Assembly: GCF_010093535.1 (NCBI RefSeq)
Contig: NW_022985204.1
Coordinates: 244,013-308,012, forward strand
Direction: 5' to 3'
DNA length: 64,000 bases
DNA from: Lindgomyces ingoldianus
Taxonomy: Eukaryota; Ascomycota; Dothideomycetes; Pleosporales; Lindgomycetaceae
Numbering within the stretch: the first letter of the stretch is position 1; each line of letters starts with the position of its first letter. Under the pieces are notes generated by a model that was given only the letters and a program-made list of their open reading frames with translations, did no database searches and was not told the origin of the DNA. Shown here piece by piece: positions 57,063 through 64,000 of the stretch. The position numbers and the translations under genes were made by a program.

Positions 57063-58888
57063 ATGCCTTGCTTCCACGGCCTCGCGGTCAGCATTCACAC
57101 GCCCTCAGGCCCGCTGCCCGAGTACTCCATTCAGAAGCAGTCAAAATTCCATAGGATCACGTCGTACATTCCCGTCCCGCCGGCGAAGATACCCGTGGGC
57201 TCCACCAAGCCAGAGCAGTCGACCTTCGCGATATCGATCACCCTCCTCACCCCCGGCCTTCATGTCCCGTACTCGACCCCCAAGCCCACCCCAGACGACC
57301 CTCACCCGCGAGCAAAAATTGTTGGCGGCCTCTCAAGCTTTGGGAGCACCCCAAGCAAGAACAGCGCGGTTATCGGCCCATACAAGCCGCTAACTTCGTC
57401 GCCCAACGAAACAATTGCAGCCTACATATACTTCGATGGCAGAGGCAAAGAGGAAGTGGCAACACTACTCCGGCGCGGTGAAGAGACGTGGGTGAATTCA
57501 CGATGGGTCAGCGTCCCCCAGTCAGAAGGGGGTGGCCTTGCAGAGCGCGAGTTTCTCTTTCGAGAAGTCGGTCTGGAGCGGTGGCTGAATGGCCTGGATC
57601 TTGAGGGTAAAGACATTGCGGCGCGAATTGAGCGTAGGAAGCAGCGCTTGGAAAAGAAGCGTAGAAAGCGCCGCGAGGCAGCAGGCAGCGATGACGACGA
57701 TGATACTAAGCCCCATTCTACGAGAAACGGCGTCTTGCGGTATGGCGATGACAAGAACGCGCCTGTCGAGTCACTCTCTGGGAACGAAGATTTCTTCACA
57801 TCTGACTCTGATTCTGAAGATGAGCCGCCGATGCCTGAGGCTGCGGGGCAGATTAAGGTAGCTCTATTCCGTGTGCTTGCTTCTGGAGAGATCAAGCGCG
57901 GAGAGTACTCTCCGCAGTTTGACGCGCATGACGACGACGAGAATTCTACCCAAAATGGTGGTGACGGAGGTGAAGACATTGACCATACGACGAGCTTTGC
58001 GAAACCGAAGACGCTTGATCCTAAGTCTATTAGCACTCAGACTGTGACCGGCATTGATCCACCAGACAAACCATATGCGGTGTTCACGTTTCTGTATCGT
58101 GGAGAGCGTAAGTACAGTTAATTCTACGGAGAACGTATGTATGTTGACAAGGCAGGCCAACTCCGCAAGATGGGCATTCTATCACCCGAGAAAGTTCAGC
58201 AAGCGTCTCCCGTGGCTACACGGCGGAAATCTTCGGGCCTGAATTTCGGCGATCTCAAGCCATTGAATGCTTCTACAGGCGTCAAGAACTTTGCGGGCTA
58301 CCGAGACCCCTCCCAACAATCTCCTCGATCAAGGAAGAAAGATCTGGATGGCATTGACAGTGATGCGGATGACGAAGACGAGGTCAAGGCTGAGGATACC
58401 GAAGATGACAAAGACGATGGTAAGGGATTGCTATCACCAGAGGACGCCCTGAGGCAAGGCGAGCTTGCCGAAGGAGTGCGCAAGATTAAAGTAAGTACTC
58501 CGCCAATCTACAATTTAATGCATGTTGTTAACCTTCATAATAGCTCAAACGCCAGCACTCCGCCGAGCCTCTCCACCGACTGGCGGCGTCTCCCGTTGCG
58601 CGTGGTACATCCGGCAGTCCCACCTCTGATACACCAGCCTTGACCGCAGAGCCAAGCACTGTCGAGTTGAAGATGACCGCGAACCCAGCACTCTCACCGG
58701 AGCTCAACGAAGGTACCGTCGGCAGCCCGTTCAAGAAGCAGCGTGCGAGTTTGCCCGGCTTTGACGACAGCGTCCGCAAGAGCTTGGGTGCTGCACTTCT
58801 CGGCGTTGCCAAGGAGAAGAAGAACTCGACCGGCAGCATCCCATCTGTCTCATTGGAGGGTCAGATGGATGAGGATGATGAATTGTGA
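57063..58888 (+). CDS. DUF7918-like conserved fungal protein
   Basis: Model: join(57063..58107, 58156..58490, 58544..58888), 574 aa. The N-terminal ~220 residues (MPCFHGLAVSIHT start, internal TIAAYIYFDGRGKEEVATLLRRG, EREFLFREVGLERWL) match the arrangement of DUF7918 proteins, an uncharacterised fungal family. A Lys/Arg-rich helix follows (ARIERRKQRLEKKRRKRRE), then long acidic and Ser-rich low-complexity segments and LRKMGILSPEK after the first splice. The C-terminus holds a basic SPFKKQRAS motif and an acidic MDEDDEL end. Basic and acidic tracts suggest a nuclear protein, but function is unknown. Introns are 48 and 53 bp. Confidence 0.8.
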
Positions 58889-59867
58889 CTCCATGAGGTT
58901 AACCTTCAAAGATGCTTGGGCTGAAACTTTTTCCAATTCCATTGTCGAGCTACCCCGATTTCATGGACCTTCGGATCCGGACAAAACGCGGTTGTTTTAG
59001 CCCGTCTCTCGTCTTGCTCTAGTTCCGATGACTCTTGCTCAAAGAGAAAGCGCCTTTTTCCAAGTTCGAGTCTATAACCTGGGATTGTTGCGTCACGTAC
59101 GTCTCCATTTCCCAGCCCCGGAGATTCGGCGTTTTTTGGGCTCGCATAGACTTTGCCTAGTACTACAACTGGCTGGAGCAGAAGCTGCGTTTGGGCTGGA
59201 CGTTGTCCGTCAATCAAGTAAGTCAAGTAAGCTTCAAGATATATTCCCCCATTCCCTACTTCTCCCCTGTTCTGTCCTCTTCTGTCCTGGTTCCCTGGTT
59301 GCCTGCTGCAACCTTTGGCTTGTTCTTTGGTACGTACCTCCCCTGCTGGTACTGTCTTATTCTGGCCTGGTCTTCGATTCTCGAGTTGCTGGGAAAGTGA
59401 ATGCATGGAAACCAGCTAGGGAGGGAGGGGGAGAACTCGCTGGCTCGGATCGAGTTGGATAGATCGGCTGACTGGAGTCTTTGTCACAATTACACTGGGG
59501 ATTTGGGATTGGTGGCTAGCCTCAATTAGGATGGATCATTTGCTCGACTACTACAACTTCATTTCTTTGTTTTTGATTTACGCTGGTATGCATGGCATGG
59601 CATGGAGATGGTCAGACCATTCTTAGTGGATTGAGGGGGGAATGGATGGATGGGTGGATAGAGGGGGTGCATGCTTAGTGAGTAACGCTGGTTGCATAGG
59701 TACTATCAGGTGATGGGTAGCAAGACGTATGTGTGCCTGCCTTCAGTTCTGGACGTTGGATTGCTGTGATGCGGGTGATGATATTCAACAGGCGTTGTGG
59801 TTCGTCAAGACAACGCCGATGCCGTTTTGAGCCAGATCTACACTAAAGGGGATATATTCCCCGGTTC
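58889..59867. other. Spacer of ~1 kb with short microsatellites, no gene seen
   Basis: Convergent 3' region. Contains CATGG and GGATGGATGG/GGATAG-type short tandem words near 59590-59670. No coding signal found. Confidence 0.5.
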
Positions 59868-61350
59868 TTAGAGCTTAAACTCTGCGTTCCCAATTTCCCA
59901 CCCCACCGTCCCGTCTCCCTTCCTGCCCGCCATTTTCTCCGCCAACGCAACTTTCTTGTCCCGATTCTTCTCCGTACATAATTCGTAGATAGTGGAAAGA
60001 TTAAAGATCATAGAGTGGAACGGCGGACTTGTATCAGTGAGCTCTGTAAGTAGTTTCCTGGCTTCGGATATCCGGCCCGTGTACAACAAACTCACAGCCA
60101 GATTTTGCGAAATCATTGCGTCATCTGGGTGTTGTTCGTGCAGCGCTTGCCAGCAATTGACCGCTTCGGGGTATTCGGAGTCGGCGATGTGGATCAGGGC
60201 CTGAAGGGAGGAGTCGAGGAGCGAGGAGGAGATAGATGTGGCGGCTAAGAGACAGCGGCGCGCGGCTCGTACGTCTCCAACGCGGAGCCAAACTAGGGCT
60301 TCCATTATCAGGACTTCTCGTGCTTCCTGCGAGTCTGTTTTGCCGTCCGCGGTAGCCAGGGTCCCTAGATGCCGACCCGCACCTTCCAGTTCCCCCATTT
60401 CTACAAGCACGTTGGCGACGCGGATTCCGCAGTCGCGCAGGCGCGCTTTCCAGAGCGTTTTCTCGGCAACAGAGTCAGCCTTGGAGATATTTTCCCGACA
60501 TTCCCGTGCGAGCTCGTAGTACCCCATTATCCCTTTCCGCCATTCTCCGTAGCCGAGTGCGGCGAGCCGGACGGTCAGAAGGCGTAGGTCCCAGGGCACG
60601 AGGTGGGCGTCTGTAAGTGGGTGGCGGTAGAATCCGCTGTTGAGGTCGCCGAGGATTTTAGATTCTTGGGCTGCGAGGGCATGCTCGGAGATGAGACAGA
60701 GGCAGGCTAGGCGTATGTGTAGGAGGTGGAATAGGGCATCGAAGTCTGTAGGGGAGGCTGATGCTACGAGGGCGCGGGCGGCAGCTATGGCAGCAAGACG
60801 GTAGTGGCCGGATTCGAGGAGGGAGGGGATCGGGGTGTTTATGGAGGGGAGAGTTGGAGGGTTTAGAAAGGGGGGTGGGATGGTGGTTGCGGGGAGGACG
60901 TGGTAGGCGGACGGGTCTTGCAGGAAGGAGAATTCCTTGGGCGGCATGTCTTGAAGCGTGCCTGACCCATCTTGTGGCGAGAGGGGGGAGGCAGCGGAAG
61001 TGGCATCGGAGAGGGATGGGGAGAGCACTCGTTGTGAGGCTGTTCGAGGAATGTCGATGTGTGTGTGGTCAGCTAAAGGACTATACTGCCTGTAAGTATG
61101 GGGACCGCGTACGGCGTGTATGCATAGCGGCTGAATGGAAGAAGAGGCCTTACTCGTCAATGTCCGCTTCAAGAGGGCCTTTAGTTGATCTGCGAGGGAC
61201 AGCGACTGTAGAGGCGTTTCAGTAAGCAGGCACGATGGGACAGAAGACACGGCTTGTGTGAGGCCAGTTACCTCGTCGTCGCTCATCACCGCTTGCAACG
61301 CGGACATGAGTCCGGGCTCGATTGGGCCGCGGCTGCGATGGCGGATTCAT
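59868..61350 (-). CDS. TRAPPC12-like TPR protein
   Basis: Resembles the TPR subunit TRAPPC12 of the TRAPP III vesicle-tethering complex. Model: complement(59868..61089, 61154..61205, 61272..61350), 450 aa. The first two introns matter: reading straight through from an internal ATG at 61307 gives another N-terminus, while splicing at 61206-61271 (phase 1) and 61090-61153 (phase 2) gives RRR-VAVPRRSTKGPLEADIDE-QYSPLADH, which matches the conserved KGPLxxDIDE entry of the family. C-terminal helices from about 165 onward are TPR-like (GHYRLAAIAAARALV; ALIHIADSEYPEAVNCWQALHEQHPDDAMISQNLAVSLLYTGRISEARKLL, cited in parts). A longer start at 61539 is open but less likely. Confidence 0.78.
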
Positions 61351-61539
61351 GGTGTCGTGAAGTGTCGGGGAGCAGTTCGTGTCAGCGTGGCCGACATCGG
61401 GACTGCGACGGAGGGGCGTAAGGCGGCGATGTGGAGAGGCGTGCATATAGCCAACCCGATCCCTGTGGTGCCAGTGCCGCTTTGTCAGTTTCGGCGAGAA
61501 GGCGTCGATAATTTGCCTCTCGGTGTGGAGGGCATCCAT

Positions 61540-61546
61540 TGACTCA
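61540..61546 (+). promoter_or_regulatory. GCN4/CPC1 site in the ILV2 upstream region
   Basis: TGACTCA, the consensus site of the general amino-acid-control activator GCN4/CPC1/CpcA, lies 162 bp before the ILV2 start codon, in the promoter shared with the TRAPPC12-like gene. Branched-chain amino-acid genes are known targets. Confidence 0.6.
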
Positions 61547-61603
61547 ACTCGAAAGCAATCAAAATCTCCCTCACCCCCCGCCCGCGGAGTGTGCCCGCCT
61601 TTT

Positions 61604-61625
61604 ACTCACTCACTCACTCACTCAC
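61604..61625 (+). repeat. (ACTC)n microsatellite in the ILV2 5' region
   Basis: Five to six tandem ACTC units followed by a C/T-rich tract, 80-100 bp before the start codon. Confidence 0.9.
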
Positions 61626-61707
61626 CCCCCCCCTCCTCCCCTCCATCCCACGCTCTGCCTCCCACGAATTGTGTCTTCAGTCCATAAGGACTCGCCTAGC
61701 CCACACA

Positions 61708-63924
61708 ATGCAGGCCTCGAGACAGAAGGCCTTCTGTGCCGCCGTGAAAGGCACACGATCCTTTTCCTCCACGCCCACCAGACCCGCCGTCTCACCGTAC
61801 AGGAGAGCTGCACAAGCAGCCACCGCGAAGGCCGTCACAAACCCCGTCAAGAGGCCTCAGTCGACGTCCACTGCAGCTGCAGTGCCCACAGAGCAAGATG
61901 CGCGCCCTAGACCCTCACCCGCTTTCAATCGCGAGGACTGGAAGGATCTGCAGCCATTGCGGCCATACAAGCAGCCCGAGATGGACCACTCCTTCGTAGG
62001 AATGAAGGGCGGAGAGATTTTCCACGAGATGATGCTCCGCCAGGGCGTGAAACACATTTGTATGGCACTCCCCGCGTCTCTCGCCAGCTTTTCGAAATTT
62101 TCAACTCGCTGACATGTATGACTCAGTTGGCTATCCGGGGGGCGCCATTCTCCCCGTTTTCGACGCCATATATAGTTCGAAACACTTCGATTTTATCCTC
62201 CCGCGACATGAGCAGGGGGCCGGCCACATGGCCGAGGGTTACGCCCGCGCTTGTGGCCGCCCTGGCGTCGTCCTCGTTACGTCCGGCCCCGGCGCCACCA
62301 ATGTCGTCACCCCCATGCAAGATGCTTTAATGGACGGCACGCCGATGGTTGTGTTCTGCGGGCAGGTACCAACGAATCTCATCGGCTCGGATGCATTCCA
62401 GGAGGCCGACACCATTGGCATCACGCGAGCATGCACAAAGTGGAATGTCATGGTCAAGGACATTGCTGAGCTGCCGAGGCGGATAAACGAGGCCTTCGAG
62501 ATCGCAACGACTGGGCGGCCCGGACCGGTGCTTGTGGATCTGCCAAAGGATGTCACTGGAGGTGTTCTGCAACGCCCCATCCCCATGACCAGCACTCTTC
62601 CCATGCACCCCAGCGCGGCAACCCTCGCTGCGAAGGAGCTGAGCAAGAAACAGCTAGACACCTCTATCCGACGATCGGCCGACCTCATCAACATTGCAAA
62701 GAAGCCCGTTATCTATGCTGGTCAGGGCATGGTCAGCGTGCCTGAGGGGCCTAAACTTCTCAGGGAGCTGGCCGACAAAGCCAACATCCCCGTGACAACC
62801 ACCCTCCAGGGACTAGGAGCCTACGACGAGCTAGACGACAAGTCTCTGCACATGCTCGGCATGCACGGCTCCGCCTACGCTAACATGGCCATGCAGGAGG
62901 CCGACCTCATCATCGCCCTCGGTGCCCGCTTCGACGACCGCATCACCGCCAACGTGGAGAAGTTTGCGCCAACGGCGAAGGCGGCCGCAAGCGAAGGCCG
63001 AGGTGGTATCATCCACTTCGAGATCATGCCCAAGAACATCAACAAGGTCGTGCAAGCAACGGAAGCCGTCGAGGGAGATGTTGTAACCAACCTCGCCCAA
63101 CTCCTCCCTCTCATCAAGGAAGTCAAGGAACGGCCCGAATGGTTCGCGCAGATCAAAGACTGGAAGCAACGTTTCCCCTGGGCCTACGATCGAGAAAGCT
63201 CCAGCGGCCTCATCCAACCCCAAAGGATCATGGAGACGCTCTCCGAGCTCACTGCTCACCGCAAGGAGGAAACCATCATCACCACGGGCGTCGGTCAGCA
63301 CCAAATGTGGGCCGCGCAACACTTCCGCTGGCGATATCCCCGCACGATGATCACGTCCGGCGGTCTCGGCACCATGGGCTACGGGCTCCCTGCCGCCATC
63401 GGCGCAAAGGTCGCGCGACCAGAGTGTCTGGTCATCGACATCGACGGCGACTCCTCTTTCAGTATGACCCTAACCGAACTCTCAACCGCCGCGGAATTCA
63501 ACATTGGCATGAAAGTCATCATCCTTAACAACGAGGAACAAGGCATGGTGACGCAATGGCAAACCCTGTTCTACGAAGACCGCTTCGCACATACTCATCA
63601 GCGGAACGCGGATTTCGTGAAACTGGGAAATGCGATGGGCGTACAGGCGGATCGGGTGAGTAAGCCTGAGGAGCTTGAGGACAAGCTGAAGTGGTTGCTC
63701 GCAACGGATGGACCCGCGCTGTTAGAAGTGGTGACAGATCAGAAGGTGTCGGTTTTGCCGATGGTGCCGTCAGGTTGTGGGCTGCATGAGTTTCTTGTTT
63801 ATGATGAAGGTATGTTGGTGTCTCATTTCAGGTCAAACAAAGCTCAACGAAAGACTGCAAATAAAAAAGGGTCGTGCTAACGCTTGTTACAGGAGAATCA
63901 AAGAAAAGGAGAGCCCAGACTAGA
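61708..63924 (+). CDS. ILV2: Acetolactate synthase, catalytic subunit (mitochondrial)
   Basis: Thiamine-diphosphate and FAD enzyme making 2-acetolactate or 2-aceto-2-hydroxybutyrate, the first common step to Val, Leu and Ile. Model: join(61708..62059, 62127..63809, 63893..63924), 688 aa. The N-terminal ~75 residues are Arg/Ser/Ala-rich, a mitochondrial presequence. Splicing restores VKHI-FGYPGGAILPVFDA. The catalytic Glu lies in RHEQGAGHMAEGYA; SGPGATN and GARFDDRITAN follow; the TDP motif runs from DGDSSF to LNNEEQGMVTQW. The third exon as read ends after GESKEKESPD, but the next frame there encodes an RRAQTRARTGR ending like that of other fungal enzymes, so a one-base A-tract shift (real or sequencing) is suspected. 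Divergent from the TRAPPC12-like gene. Confidence 0.93.
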
Positions 63925-64000
63925 GCGAGGACTGGCCGCTAATCTCACCATATCTGTCCCTTGCACAAATCCTTAATATTGGGACACATTTTATTCCCTT

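Noticed and set aside
61708..63924. ILV2 as a self-resistance gene belonging to the metabolite cluster
   Set aside because: It is more than 30 kb from the cluster, among housekeeping genes, with its own GCN4-type site; nothing points to a duplicated resistant copy.

Overview
The window is chromosomal DNA of a filamentous ascomycete (Pezizomycotina). The evidence is short 45-110 bp spliceosomal introns with GTRNGT donors and CTAAC-type branch points, a non-reducing polyketide synthase (PKS), Zn2Cys6 regulation, a HET-domain NLR, and a sharp split between normal-GC gene blocks and very AT-rich, TpA-rich blocks full of broken transposons, as repeat-induced point mutation (RIP) produces. I could not fix the class or species.

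Layout. 1-~405: arm of an AT-rich inverted-repeat element. 631-30951: a secondary-metabolite cluster of nine genes: NR-PKS (SAT-KS-AT-PT-ACP-ACP-TE, minus), P450 (plus), O-methyltransferase (plus), DUF1772 anthrone-oxygenase-like protein (plus), AflR-type Zn2Cys6 factor (minus), AflS/AflJ-type co-regulator (plus), aldo-keto reductase (minus), FAD monooxygenase (plus) and MFS exporter (plus). The cluster is split between P450 and O-methyltransferase by about 6 kb of decayed transposons (a Tc1/mariner relic and a Fot1/pogo-sized relic, both with TA target duplications). A 740-bp TIR element sits just upstream of the MFS gene. 31500-37260: a second RIP island with a long foldback element carrying a nested solo LTR. 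38110-41781: HET-NB-ARC-TPR NLR-type gene with near-identical 126-bp TPR units. 41782-44821: repeat-rich spacer with the remains of a DUF6594-like gene. 44822-50492: ABC transporter with an altered nucleotide-binding domain, then a second P450. 50619-63924: conserved housekeeping genes: DPM1, HAD phosphatase-like, a conserved unknown, a SURP/RRM splicing-factor-like gene, a DUF7918-like gene, a TRAPPC12-like TPR gene, and acetolactate synthase ILV2 with a GCN4/CPC1 site upstream.

Inferred working of the cluster. The PKS makes and releases an aromatic polyketide through its C-terminal TE/Claisen-cyclase domain. The DUF1772 protein, P450, FAD monooxygenase, aldo-keto reductase and O-methyltransferase tailor it, and the MFS protein exports it. 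An AflR/AflS pair transcribed divergently from one promoter probably controls the set. The gene content resembles aflatoxin/dothistromin-type pathways, but no hexanoate FAS genes are present and I know no described cluster with exactly this composition. The product is unknown.

All multi-exon models were built by hand from splice motifs, reading frame and family similarity. Each sums to an intact frame, but none has transcript support.
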